Part shown: positions 1 through 7,524 of the stretch, one piece after another | Layout of the letters: each line of letters begins with the position of its first letter | Position numbering within the stretch: position 1 is the stretch's first letter | Origin: Verrucomicrobiota bacterium | GTDB taxonomy: Bacteria > Verrucomicrobiota > Verrucomicrobiia > Chthoniobacterales > UBA10450 | Direction: 5' to 3' | DNA: 35,589 nt | Assembly (NCBI GenBank): GCA_003218755.1 | Contig: QHOK01000104.1 | Coordinates: 1 to 35,589 of the forward strand | Made by a program: the position numbers and the translations under genes | The notes under the pieces: generated by a model | What the model was told of the DNA's origin: nothing | Database searches by the model: none | What the model saw: only the letters and a program-made list of their open reading frames with translations

Positions 1-1
1 G

Positions 2-187
2 ATCTTGGAACGCGATGCACGCTGCGTGATGATCACACTCGATCCCGACACCGGCGAAAAAACACCAGCGATACTGAAGAAAGTGGCGCAAGCTCACGAG
101 GGGATAGCCGGTGTTTACGGTGCGGTCATCGTGGAAGGCATGCTGCACAAAGGCGATTCCGTCGAAGTGTTGGAAGCTATCTCATGA
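2..187 (+). CDS. MOSC-domain protein, C-terminal fragment (5' end outside window)
   Basis: The reading frame is open from the left edge, so the TTG at base 5 in the ORF track is not a real start. The visible ~61 residues run RCVMITLDPDTGE, then ILKKVAQAHEGIAGVYGAVI, then GMLHKGDSVEVLE. This pattern matches the end of MOSC domains: a conserved Arg-Cys-x-x-x-Thr strand, then a final barrel strand with a Gly-Asp pair. MOSC domains act in molybdenum-cofactor sulfuration or Moco-dependent reductases, and many stand-alone members have no known substrate. The domain ends almost at the stop, so this is probably a short or C-terminal MOSC protein. The family call rests on pattern recognition over a short fragment. 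A REP-like hairpin starts four bases after the TGA. Confidence 0.6.
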   Translation: MLERDARCVMITLDPDTGEKTPAILKKVAQAHEGIAGVYGAVIVEGMLHKGDSVEVLEAIS

Positions 188-190
188 ATT

Positions 191-220
191 CTGTAGCCAC
201 GCCCCTGCGGGGCGTCTGAG
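191..220 (+). repeat. REP-like single hairpin with CTGTAG tag
   Basis: CTGTAG is followed by a perfect 7-bp stem (ACGCCCC / GGGGCGT) with a 3-base loop. It lies four bases after the stop of the MOSC gene. The tag and the triloop stem match the other REP-like units in this window (1863-2202, 6864-6928, 15632-15682, 26271-26347). It could act as a transcript 3' end, but there is no T-run. The rest of the spacer up to the transporter holds no convincing gene. Confidence 0.55.
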
Positions 221-419
221 CTTCACCCACCCGTTGGGAGTTCCGCATTCATGCGGTCTGCTGCCACGTCCAAGCGCAAGCCGCCTAAAGACAGAACTCC
301 AAACCTTATGCCGGCATGAGGACTGCGCATAGCGCCGTGGCGACACGCGCAGCTTCTTGATTCATTCGGCAACATCGTATTTTGCGTCGCGCGCTTCTCT
401 GCGCGAAAAGACTGGCAGC

Positions 420-1868
420 ATGGCAACTGGCGAAACGATTGAATCCTATGTGCCGGCGCGGTTGGACCGGATGCCTTGGAGCTCGTGGCACTGGCTCATC
501 GTCGTCTCGCTCGGCGCGACGTGGATTCTCGACGGACTCGAAGTGACGTTGGCTGGAGCAGTTGGCGGAATCTTAACGCGACATGAGACGCTTGGTTTAA
601 GCGCTACGCAGGTCGGCGCGAGCGCGACGTGTTACCTCGCAGGCGCAGTGCTCGGCGCGCTGCTTTTCGGCTACGGGACCGATCGGTTTGGCCGCAAGAA
701 ATTCTTCTTCATTACGGTTGCGGTTTATCTCATCGGAACGGCGCTATCCGCTTTCTCCTGGAATTTCTGCAGCTACGCATTGTTTCGCGCGATAACGGGC
801 GCGGGCATTGGCGGCGAATACGCGGCTATCAATTCGGCAATCGATGAACTGATTCCGGCGCGCGTGCGCGGCCGAGTTGATTTAATTATCAATGGATCAT
901 ACTGGATCGGCGCGGCCATGGGCGCGGCGGGCACTCTTCTGCTGCTGAATCCGCGCTATGTCCCGACGTGGCTCGGTTGGCGATGCGCATTTGGAATCGG
1001 CGCGACGCTTGGGCTCATCGTGATTTTCTTTCGCCGCTGGATTCCGGAGAGTCCGCGCTGGCTCATGATCCATGGACGTAATCTCGAGGCGGAAGAAATC
1101 GTTGCCGAAGTGGAGCGAAAGATTATGGGAACGAAACGTTCGGCGGTCATAGACCGCCGCTATAGCGAGATCCTGCCGACGCGCATTCGAACGCGCACGC
1201 ATACGCCCTGGCGGGAAATCTGGGACGCGATCGTGCACGAACATCGTCGCCGTTCGTTTCTCGGTTTCGTGCTGATGTCTACTCAGGCCTTTTTTTACAA
1301 CGCGATCTTTTTCACTTACGCGCTGGTCCTGATGCGGTTTTACAACGTGCCCGAGCAAAATGTGGGTGGTTATCTCTTGCCATTCGCGTTGGGGAATGTG
1401 CTCGGCCCGGTACTGCTCGGGCATCTGTTCGACACAATCGGACGCAAACAAATGATTACTCTTACGTATGGGCTCGCAGGAATTTTACTCGCGCTGACCG
1501 GGTGGCTTTTTCACGCGGGCGTGCTTACCGCACAAACGCAGACTCTTGCGTGGACGATTATTTTCTTCATCGCGTCGGCGGCGGCGAGCTCGGCATACCT
1601 TACGGTGAGCGAAATTTTTCCGCTGGAAATTCGTGCGGTGGCAATCGCAATTTTTTACGCGATCGGAACGCTGGCAGGCGGCGTCGGCGCGCCAGTCCTG
1701 TTCGGATGGATCATCGGCACCGGATCCATTACGGCATTGTTCATCGGATATTTGGTGGCTGCGGCATTGATGATTTTCGGCGCGGCGATTGAAGCATGGA
1801 TTGGGGTGCCGGCCGAGCGGCGTTCGCTCGAGCATGTGGCCGCGCCGCTCTCAAGCAAAGGATTATAG
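420..1868 (+). CDS. MFS transporter, sugar-porter-like
   Basis: A 482-residue polytopic inner-membrane protein with about 12 hydrophobic segments, predicted to move a small solute by proton symport. The N-half loop 2-3 carries the MFS motif (GYGTDRFGRKK), the C-half repeats it as GHLFDTIGRKQ, and PESPRWL sits before the central loop, as in the sugar porter / metabolite:H+ symporter groups. GAGIGGEYAAINSAIDEL is the usual helix 4-5 region. The ORF track begins at a TTG (357), but the ATG at 420 gives a normal short N-terminus (MATGETIESY), and the extra 21 residues look like translated spacer. No adjacent catabolic gene hints at the substrate, so it is left open. The stop TAG lies in the first bases of a palindromic element. 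Confidence 0.85.
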   Translation: MATGETIESYVPARLDRMPWSSWHWLIVVSLGATWILDGLEVTLAGAVGGILTRHETLGLSATQVGASATCYLAGAVLGALLFGYGTDRFGRKKFFFITVAVYLIGTALSAFSWNFCSYALFRAITGAGIGGEYAAINSAIDELIPARVRGRVDLIINGSYWIGAAMGAAGTLLLLNPRYVPTWLGWRCAFGIGATLGLIVIFFRRWIPESPRWLMIHGRNLEAEEIVAEVERKIMGTKRSAVIDRRYSEILPTRIRTRTHTPWREIWDAIVHEHRRRSFLGFVLMSTQAFFYNAIFFTYALVLMRFYNVPEQNVGGYLLPFALGNVLGPVLLGHLFDTIGRKQMITLTYGLAGILLALTGWLFHAGVLTAQTQTLAWTIIFFIASAAASSAYLTVSEIFPLEIRAVAIAIFYAIGTLAGGVGAPVLFGWIIGTGSITALFIGYLVAAALMIFGAAIEAWIGVPAERRSLEHVAAPLSSKGL

Positions 1869-2202
1869 GGCGTCTGCGTCAGACGCCGCCCTTGCCGTAC
1901 GTGTTTAGCGCCAAAGGCGCTGTGCAAGCGTTAGCCTGGGCATCGCCCCAGGGAAACCAATCATCCGGGTAACCAAGCGCTGAAAGCGCGATTTAGTTCA
2001 GTGATGGTTCTCAATCCAAAAAAATACCCTCGCGAAATGATTATTGTGCCAATGATGTAACGAATGATGTCACCTGTGAACCGCGCTTTCAGCGCTAGCG
2101 CCTGTTTGCGTGCCACGAATCCTGGGACGCTGCCCCAGGCTTCGACATGAGTGCCGCACCTTTGGCGCTAAACACATGCCGTCTCACAGAGACGGCCTAC
2201 AA
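1863..2202. repeat. Composite nested palindromic (foldback) element filling a convergent spacer
   Basis: The whole spacer between the transporter and thpR is one nested inverted structure. The outermost parts are two REP-like hairpins facing each other: GGCGTCTG-cgt-CAGACGCC at 1869-1887 and GCCGTCTC-aca-GAGACGGC at 2178-2196. Their outer tags are TTATAG and CTACAA. Inside is a perfect 17-bp inverted repeat (1901-1917 / 2159-2175, GTGTTTAGCGCCAAAGG), then a CCTGGG...CCCAGG hairpin on each side (1935-1952, 2121-2139), then a perfect 15-bp inverted repeat (1976-1990 / 2083-2097, AGCGCTGAAAGCGCG). Spacing is almost the same on both arms (23 and 23 bases; 17 and 19). The ~92-base centre is AT-richer and has no gene. 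It looks like a non-autonomous MITE-like element. Confidence 0.8.
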
Positions 2203-2751
2203 TTTTTCATCGCGGCAATGCACGCTCATCTCGCGTGTGTGAATTGGCCCGGCCGGTGTTAGTTTGCTCGAATAAAGATGGAAAGCTTCCACGCGGATTA
2301 TTCCTACATCGAAATTGGCATTCGCCTTTAAGAAATTTCGGAGCGATCGCGGCCCGACGTCGCGGCAGCGCGCAATCGTAATGTGCGGATGCCAGGGGCG
2401 CAGTTCCGGCTCCAACCCAGCGGCCAGCGCGGCTTCCTGCACGCGTTTGTGGATTTGAAACAGATGAGGGTGCGCCTTACCGACGCCGATCCAGACAATT
2501 TTCGGAACGCCTTTTGCGGAAAATGCGCCGACACCGCGAACAGGTAGAAAGAACGCGCCAAAGTCGATCGCGCTGAGTTTTTCGCGCAGGGCAGAATCGA
2601 CATCGTCTGGAATATCATCGAAAAAACCGAGCGTCAGGTGCATCTGAGCCGGGTCAGTCCAGCGCACACCGCGAATATCCGGATCAAGGTCTGCAAGCAA
2701 CTGCCGCGTTGAGTCCGGCAAATCGATTGCAACGAAGAGACGCTTTGGCAT
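2197..2751 (-). CDS. thpR: RNA 2',3'-cyclic phosphodiesterase (LigT/ThpR, 2H family)
   Basis: A 184-residue cytoplasmic protein of the 2H phosphoesterase superfamily, which opens 2',3'-cyclic phosphates (and in vitro joins 2'-5' tRNA halves). Both catalytic HxTx motifs are present: HLTL near residue 38 and HITI near residue 123. The N-terminus MPKRLFVAIDLP and the segment WHPHITIARC are typical of the family, and the length is normal. The ORF track starts at an upstream TTG (2769). I prefer the ATG at 2751, which has GAGG just upstream and gives the family N-terminus. The stop TAG is contributed by the edge of the palindromic element (AAATTGTAGGCCGTC). A 7-base tandem repeat sits just upstream of the start. 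Confidence 0.93.
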   Translation of the reverse strand: MPKRLFVAIDLPDSTRQLLADLDPDIRGVRWTDPAQMHLTLGFFDDIPDDVDSALREKLSAIDFGAFFLPVRGVGAFSAKGVPKIVWIGVGKAHPHLFQIHKRVQEAALAAGLEPELRPWHPHITIARCRDVGPRSLRNFLKANANFDVGIIRVEAFHLYSSKLTPAGPIHTREMSVHCRDEKL

Positions 2752-2760
2752 CTGCCTCAA

Positions 2761-2795
2761 AACGTCCAACGCTCAACGCCCAACGTCCAACGTCC
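2761..2795. repeat. Heptanucleotide tandem repeat, 5 copies
   Basis: Five exact-length units of AACGYYC (AACGTCC, AACGCTC, AACGCCC, AACGTCC, AACGTCC) sit ten bases upstream of the thpR ATG. Related arrays elsewhere in the window have an 8-base period (10313, 27852, 27909, 28575, 33158). This one has period 7, and its AACG core points away from the gene. Confidence 0.8.
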
Positions 2796-2826
2796 AATTG
2801 AATCCGGGCGGGAATAAGAGCGATCG

Positions 2827-3849
2827 CTACGGCTTGCTTCTGACTTCGTTATTTTTCTTCGTCGCGCGATCGGCCAGACGCGTCATCCATTCTGGCGTTG
2901 ATCGGCGGAGCTGCGAGCCGGCCCGCGATTGATTCCCCTCTTCATTCGCTGCTTCGGGCAAAAACCGATTTACGATCTTCATTGCGTACCCTGTGAGATT
3001 TGGGAAAAGCGCATTCCCAGCGATCGCCGCGCGCGCAGCAAAAGTGAGCGTGAGCGACGGCTGACCACGACGGCAGGCTGCAAGAATTTTTCTCGCGGCG
3101 CGGTCGGCGTTCATAGAGATCAGCGGCGCTCCGGCGGAAGCAGCGAACCAGGCAAACTCGTTGTCATGCTTGCCTTTAAATTTGGCATTCACATGCGAGC
3201 CGGTGCGCATCATTCCTGGCGCGACGGTCGTCACATGAATGTTGTCGCGGGCCAGCTCCGCACGCACCGCATCGGACAAACCGGTGAGCGCAAATTTGCT
3301 TGCGCTGTAGGACGCCATATGCGGCACCGCAACTTTGCCGCCAATGGAAGAAATATTGACAATGCGGCCACCGCCCCAGGTACGCATTTCCGGAACGACC
3401 TGTGAAATCAATTCCAAAGGCGCCCAAAAATGCAATCGCATGGCGCGCTCGAAATCATCCGGCGTTATATGCTCAAGTGGACCGACTTCGATAATACCCG
3501 CGTTGTTGATCAAGATGTCGATCTTGTCAAAGCGATCGATGATTCTACGAACAGCGGACCGAATTTGTTCCACATCCAGCAAATCGCATTCAATCGTCAA
3601 CACGACACCACCGTGCGGCGCGAGATCGGCTTTTGCGCGCCCCAGTTCCTCAGGATCGCGGGCAATGAGAGCGACGTTGCCGCCTCGCGCGCAAATGTGT
3701 CGCGCGAGCACGAGGCCAAGCCCGCGCGAGCCACCGGTGATGAGGACAACTTTTCCGCGCAGAGGATAGAGTGCGGCGCGAATGAACCGAACGATTAGCC
3801 AGGCCACCAGTAGGGAGGCGACTGCTACCAACACAAAACGAAAATTCAT
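2827..3849 (-). CDS. Membrane-anchored short-chain dehydrogenase/reductase
   Basis: A ~340-residue classical SDR with an N-terminal membrane helix (FVLVAVASLLVAWLIVRFI). The Rossmann nucleotide site is ITGGSRGLG (TGxxxGxG), followed by CDLLD, NNAG, the catalytic Ser in NISS, and the YSASK active-site Tyr/Lys. After the catalytic core comes a ~100-residue C-terminal region with a basic tail. It should be an NAD(P)-dependent oxidoreductase on a lipid or hydrophobic substrate, but the substrate cannot be read from sequence. The ORF track start (TTG, 3915) adds 22 unlikely residues, and the ATG at 3849 starts right before the anchor helix. It lies on the same strand as smpB, 121 bases downstream of it. 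Confidence 0.88.
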   Translation of the reverse strand: MNFRFVLVAVASLLVAWLIVRFIRAALYPLRGKVVLITGGSRGLGLVLARHICARGGNVALIARDPEELGRAKADLAPHGGVVLTIECDLLDVEQIRSAVRRIIDRFDKIDILINNAGIIEVGPLEHITPDDFERAMRLHFWAPLELISQVVPEMRTWGGGRIVNISSIGGKVAVPHMASYSASKFALTGLSDAVRAELARDNIHVTTVAPGMMRTGSHVNAKFKGKHDNEFAWFAASAGAPLISMNADRAARKILAACRRGQPSLTLTFAARAAIAGNALFPNLTGYAMKIVNRFLPEAANEEGNQSRAGSQLRRSTPEWMTRLADRATKKNNEVRSKP

Positions 3850-3935
3850 CTCGGGGTTTATAATGAAATACGAAAGTTTCGCAGCAGGCGGTTGTGCATA
3901 AGGAACGATCCCCAAAGGCTTCGGGGTCGAGCGAA

Positions 3936-3959
3936 AGTGACGGTTGGGAGGCCGTCACT
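3936..3959 (-). terminator. Possible terminator or REP hairpin downstream of smpB
   Basis: AGTGACGG and CCGTCACT form a perfect 8-bp stem with an 8-base loop, 11 bases past the smpB stop. On the minus strand only a short TTTC follows, so intrinsic termination is uncertain. Confidence 0.35.
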
Positions 3960-3970
3960 CCTTGAGACGA

Positions 3971-4432
3971 TCAACCGTGCTTCCGGTTGAACCGCGCGAT
4001 TTCACGCGCCGTCTCGCGATCGACAGCGCGCTTCTTCAAATCAGCCCGCTTATCACCGGCGACTTTGCCCTGCCCGACGCCGAGCTCGGCTTTTACTTTT
4101 CCATTTTTCCAGTAGAGCTTGAGAACGACAAGCGCCCGGCCTTTCACCTGTGTTTCGCCATAGAGCTTATCGATCTCCTGCCGATGCAACAGCAATTTGC
4201 GGACGCGTTTTGCGGGAGGGATCTCGTGGCTGGCGCGTTCGTAGGGTTGAATGTCAGCGTTGTAAAGGAAAGCTTCGCCGTTTTCGATTCGCGCGAAAGC
4301 GTCGCTGATGTTTGCTTTGCCTCCGCGGATGGATTTGACTTCACTGCCTTTTAACTCGATGCCCGCTTCGTAGCGGTCCAGAATGCGATAGTCGCGAAGC
4401 GCTTTGCGATTGGTGATCGATTCGCTCGCCAT
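3971..4432 (-). CDS. smpB: SsrA (tmRNA)-binding protein SmpB
   Basis: A 153-residue, basic, cytoplasmic protein that binds tmRNA and delivers it to stalled ribosomes for trans-translation. Family landmarks are NRKALRDYRILDRYEAGIEL at the N-terminus, GSEVKSIR, the IENGEAFLYN strand, the IQPYERASHE loop, RKLLLHR, and a C-terminal tail DRETAREIARFNRKHG. That tail takes the place of the missing anticodon stem of tmRNA in the decoding centre. Length is normal and the ATG start gives the usual short N-terminus. It lies 58 bases downstream of rpoZ on the same strand, suggesting co-transcription. The ssrA gene itself is not in this window. Confidence 0.97.
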   Translation of the reverse strand: MASESITNRKALRDYRILDRYEAGIELKGSEVKSIRGGKANISDAFARIENGEAFLYNADIQPYERASHEIPPAKRVRKLLLHRQEIDKLYGETQVKGRALVVLKLYWKNGKVKAELGVGQGKVAGDKRADLKKRAVDRETAREIARFNRKHG

Positions 4433-4490
4433 ATTGCGTACGGGCCCCAGCTCGCAAAACGCGAGCTCCCGCGCCGAACCGTGTTAGGGA

Positions 4491-4706
4491 TTAAGCGCCG
4501 TCCGAGGAATCCTCGAGCGACTCGTAAGCCAGCTTGCCAGCAATAATTTCCTTCAGCGCAATATCGGTCAACGACATCCGCGGCGTCGTCTCTACCAGCG
4601 GTCGATGCCCCAAGCCAAGCTGACGCACCCGTTTGGAAACAACATTAATCAATAGTTGCTGATTGGGGATCACCTGGGCTGCTTCAGTAAGAAGTTGAGT
4701 CGTCAT
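4491..4706 (-). CDS. rpoZ: DNA-directed RNA polymerase omega subunit
   Basis: A 71-residue acidic-tailed protein. The segment LLINVVSKRVRQLGLGHRP, followed by LVETTPRMSLTDIALKEIIAGKL, matches the omega fold: helix 1 with the KRVRQL box, then a helix with IALKEI. Omega assists folding and assembly of beta-prime. The ORF track extends it to 4808, but those 34 residues look like translated leader. The ATG at 4706 gives the normal short N-terminus ahead of the first helix. It lies upstream of smpB on the same strand, so polymerase assembly and ribosome rescue appear to share a transcript. The 243 bases upstream to the next gene hold no supported feature. Confidence 0.88.
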   Translation of the reverse strand: MTTQLLTEAAQVIPNQQLLINVVSKRVRQLGLGHRPLVETTPRMSLTDIALKEIIAGKLAYESLEDSSDGA

Positions 4707-4949
4707 ATGGCGCAAGGATCGAACGGGGCGTAATGCTTCCGTCGGGAATTGAAGAATGACCGGCACGCTGCTTGTAAGGGCGGACGGGACAAGTTGCGGG
4801 GCGAGCATGGTAAAAATGAGTGCTGACTTTCCGAGCGAAGCGCCTCGTTGTCAACCCCCAAAACGCCTGCTCGCCAAAGTCTTCGAAGTTCGGGCGAACT
4901 GATTTGCTAGTAACTTGCGCCTGCATCGGACCTGCCGACGCCAGTTACG

Positions 4950-6584
4950 TCAAGCGTTGCGCGCCTTTATAGAACTGCGCATTTCAAGGGCCAATTCGAG
5001 GATAAACCATAGGGCAAGAAATTGCGCGAGAATCGTAAAGAACAATTGCACCGTGACATAACGACCAAGTTCCAGCGAATGAACGACCGCTACTTCCAGG
5101 CAACTCGCCATATTATATGAATATGCGAACACGACCAAAGCCGCGAGCCAGCCTAAGTGTCTCCGCCACTTTTCCCGCAGTAACACTGCCACGCTGGACG
5201 GCACCGCGATCAGAAGCAATGGCAGGTACGTTCTTGCCAAAACGTGGAGTGGCTTACGGACATAAGCCGGCTGTTGCACAACCGGCGCGCTTTGAGCCAG
5301 CGCTTTTGTCCGATTGATAAACTCCGTGGCGGGTCGGTAAGCCGTCAAAGTCGCTCCATAAAGCTCCGTACTGAGGGAAGTCACACCGCGTTGATATTCA
5401 TCGCCGAGCGACCGAGACCTTGTTTGCCGGTAGGCGGGGCACGTCGGTGCATAGAAAATCCGCATTTGCCGCGTGATCTTTCTAACGAGCAGCAACGGTC
5501 GCTGCCGCCAGATTCGCCAGTAGTAGAACCGGTAAAATGCGCAGAGGCTAGATACATTCTTGCCGAAGTCCCTGCGTAATTGTGCTGCGATCGAAGTCTT
5601 TTCATATTTTAGGTAATCAGGATCAAAACCGAGTGTTGAACAAACTCGCGAGCCAGTCGCGGCAGACTTCGCGATTTCGGTACTGAGCGCAACACGGACG
5701 CGCCCGAGCCACTCTCGCGAATAGGGAACCGTCGCGTTGTGTTTAAGATCGTCGGCGATTTGATCGCGAATCAGATCGGCGTGAATCACGAACAGCGTGG
5801 CCGGCAAAAAGATTTGGCTCGCCTCATCGTTGCGGGCAAGAAAGTGCTCGGGCAACAACAACAATGCCGCGCTCGCTGCCGCCCCGCCAGCGAGCAAAAT
5901 CTTTTCCCGGAACCAGCCCTGGCGGAAGAACATGATCCCGATGGGTAGCAGCGCGACGATCGAGGCGAGCCAGAAGCTTGGCTTTGCCGAGGCTAGTAGA
6001 ATCGAGCTGAACACCGCCGCGATCCCATACACAACCGAGGCGGCTCGTCGCCGCTCTATGAAACAGCAGGCGCTAAACTGGATCACGAAATAAAGATTGA
6101 TGCTGAACAGAAACGCACACACCCCTTCAGGTCGAAGCTGCTTCTCAAAGAGAATGGGGTCGCTCGCCAAAAGAAAAACGCCAGCGGCAAGTAGTCCCAG
6201 TGCGTAGTAAACGCGGCGAGCAATTAGTGGATGCGCCACGAAAACACGGACCCGCTGCCACGTGAGCAATAAAATTCCCCCAGCTAACAGCCCAAAGAAA
6301 TGTTGTGCGACAGTAATCGCACGAAAATCACCAAAAACGCGCAGCAACAGAAAAACGAATCCCGGATAAATAAAGTTGCGTGCGTGCGGATGACCAAACT
6401 CGCCGCCCGTTAGCTTTCTTAGCGCTGGTGACAGATATCCCCATGTATCAGGATCAGCGATCAGATCGAGCGGAAGCTTAAATCTTTGCCAGGCAGCCCA
6501 CACGAAGAGAATACCAACTCCGCCCCAGTAAAAGAATCGCCAAGGCAAGTGTTCGATCGTCTGCCGGCATGGGTTGTTTAGCAT
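4950..6584 (-). CDS. Large polytopic membrane protein, possibly GT-C-fold glycosyltransferase
   Basis: 544 residues with about ten hydrophobic segments and a long extramembrane region in the second half (roughly residues 270-430). The first external loop carries IADPDTWGYLSPALRKL, an acidic Asp-x-Asp-type site right after the first helix, as in GT-C enzymes of the ArnT/PMT type. A later loop has KQLRPEGV, resembling the RPE signature seen in related enzymes. These are hints only; I do not recognise a named family. Such proteins usually transfer sugar from polyprenyl-phosphate donors to cell-surface acceptors. It stands alone, with no cluster of other sugar genes. The start ATG has no obvious Shine-Dalgarno. 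Confidence 0.7.
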   Translation of the reverse strand: MLNNPCRQTIEHLPWRFFYWGGVGILFVWAAWQRFKLPLDLIADPDTWGYLSPALRKLTGGEFGHPHARNFIYPGFVFLLLRVFGDFRAITVAQHFFGLLAGGILLLTWQRVRVFVAHPLIARRVYYALGLLAAGVFLLASDPILFEKQLRPEGVCAFLFSINLYFVIQFSACCFIERRRAASVVYGIAAVFSSILLASAKPSFWLASIVALLPIGIMFFRQGWFREKILLAGGAAASAALLLLPEHFLARNDEASQIFLPATLFVIHADLIRDQIADDLKHNATVPYSREWLGRVRVALSTEIAKSAATGSRVCSTLGFDPDYLKYEKTSIAAQLRRDFGKNVSSLCAFYRFYYWRIWRQRPLLLVRKITRQMRIFYAPTCPAYRQTRSRSLGDEYQRGVTSLSTELYGATLTAYRPATEFINRTKALAQSAPVVQQPAYVRKPLHVLARTYLPLLLIAVPSSVAVLLREKWRRHLGWLAALVVFAYSYNMASCLEVAVVHSLELGRYVTVQLFFTILAQFLALWFILELALEMRSSIKARNA

Positions 6585-6761
6585 TTGGTGGAATGATTCG
6601 CTGCGTGAGGTGCTTGTTCGTTTTTGAAATGCCCGTTACCCCAGTCGCCGGTATGGTCAACTCATTCTGCGCCGACGACTTTGGATTGCTTGCCATCTAC
6701 CGTAAGATACGCGATGTAAGGGACGCTTCGGCTTGGACATTCCAGATTGACTAATCCACTT

Positions 6762-6835
6762 CGGGCTGTGGCTCAGCTTGGTAGAGCGCCTGGTTCGGGA
6801 CCAGGAGGCCGTGGGTTCAAATCCCACCAGCCCGA
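6762..6835 (+). tRNA. tRNA-Pro (anticodon CGG)
   Basis: A complete cloverleaf can be folded by eye. The acceptor stem CGGGCTG pairs with CAGCCCG. The D arm contains GCTCAGCTTGGTAGAGC. The anticodon stem CCTGG/CCAGG encloses the loop TTCGGGA, giving anticodon CGG (reads CCG, proline). The T arm contains GTGGGTTCAAATCCCAC. The discriminator is A, and CCA is not encoded. No intron is seen. Confidence 0.97.
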
Positions 6836-6863
6836 TGAACCATCCGCAACGAGGCGCGAACGG

Positions 6864-6928
6864 TGTGGCGGTGCTTGTGTCAAGCACCGAGATCAAATAG
6901 AACGGCGTTTGATACAAACGCCTCCACA
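6864..6928. repeat. REP-like double hairpin (TGTGG...CCACA)
   Basis: Two perfect 8-bp stems with 3-base loops: GGTGCTTG-tgt-CAAGCACC and GGCGTTTG-ata-CAAACGCC. They are separated by a short AT-rich spacer and bounded by inverted TGTGG / CCACA. It has the same architecture as 15632-15682 and 26271-26347. It ends three bases before the ATG of the next gene, leaving no room for a normal ribosome binding site there. Confidence 0.8.
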
Positions 6929-6931
6929 AGC

Positions 6932-7465
6932 ATGGCCATTCAAACTTATTCGATGCACTTCACTGTTCCGCTTGTCGGCGCGCTGATCGGCATCGTGATT
7001 TTGTTATTCGGGCGAAAACTCTTCTGGCTGTGCGTCGCAGCTGTGGGCTTCCTGGCGGGCGTAGAGCTGACGCCACATCTGGTTAATGAGCCATCGGCGC
7101 TCCTCCAACTTACCGTCGCCATCGTTCTTGGCTTGATTGGAGCGTTGCTCGCCCTGTTCCTACAAAAGATTGCGATCGCGGTCGTTGGCTTTCTCGCAGG
7201 CGGCAAGCTAGCCGGGGCGATCGCCGCTGCATTCTTTGTTCACCATGCGGAGTACTCTACAATCGTTTTTGTAGTAGGCGGAATTCTCGGGGCCGTTCTC
7301 ATACTCGTTGTATTTGATTGGGCTCTCATCGTCGTCTCTTCGCTCATCGGCGCGCATTTAATTGAAAACGCGATCGTTCTTCCGCCATCAGGATCGACTA
7401 TCGTGTTTTTGGGTCTTGCAGTCATTGGGGTCCTGGTGCAGGCCGCATCACTCAGGAGAGGTTAA
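6932..7465 (+). CDS. Small multi-pass membrane protein (DUF4203/TMEM198-like)
   Basis: A ~177-residue, very hydrophobic protein with about six or seven membrane segments and almost no soluble part. It appears to be built from an internal repeat: FWLCVAAVGFLAGVEL, then IAVVGFLAGGKLAGAIAA, then LIVVSSLIGAHLIENAI, each a Gly-rich helix followed by a short polar turn. The style of LIGIVILLFGRKLFWL recalls DUF4203/TMEM198-type proteins, whose role is unknown in bacteria. That family call is tentative. The ORF track start (6863) runs through a REP-like hairpin and is unlikely. I use the ATG at 6932, though the ATG at 6953 is equally possible since neither has a clear Shine-Dalgarno. Confidence 0.7.
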   Translation: MAIQTYSMHFTVPLVGALIGIVILLFGRKLFWLCVAAVGFLAGVELTPHLVNEPSALLQLTVAIVLGLIGALLALFLQKIAIAVVGFLAGGKLAGAIAAAFFVHHAEYSTIVFVVGGILGAVLILVVFDWALIVVSSLIGAHLIENAIVLPPSGSTIVFLGLAVIGVLVQAASLRRG

Positions 7466-7524
7466 TTTCGAATCGTCTTGAGTTTTTTGCTGGCAAATCT
7501 TTGAGCAACCGCAACAATGCGCCC

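Noticed and set aside
897-1451. 184-residue minus-strand ORF opposite the MFS transporter
   Set aside because: Arg/His-rich antisense shadow of a well-supported gene.
2761-2795. Short tandem repeats considered as a CRISPR array
   Set aside because: Units are 7-8 bases with no spacers and no cas genes anywhere in the window.
3936-3959. Hairpin as a strong intrinsic terminator of smpB
   Set aside because: The stem is good but lacks a T-run, so it is kept only as a low-confidence feature.
4684-4926. 80-residue minus-strand ORF upstream of rpoZ
   Set aside because: No family features, overlaps the rpoZ start out of frame, and has a shadow-like composition.
6657-6986. ORFs on both strands across the tRNA (GLVGFEPTASWSRTRRSTKLSHSP and AVAQLGRAPGSGPGGRGFKSHQ)
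   Set aside because: Well-known spurious translations of a tRNA gene; the tRNA-Pro cloverleaf explains the sequence.
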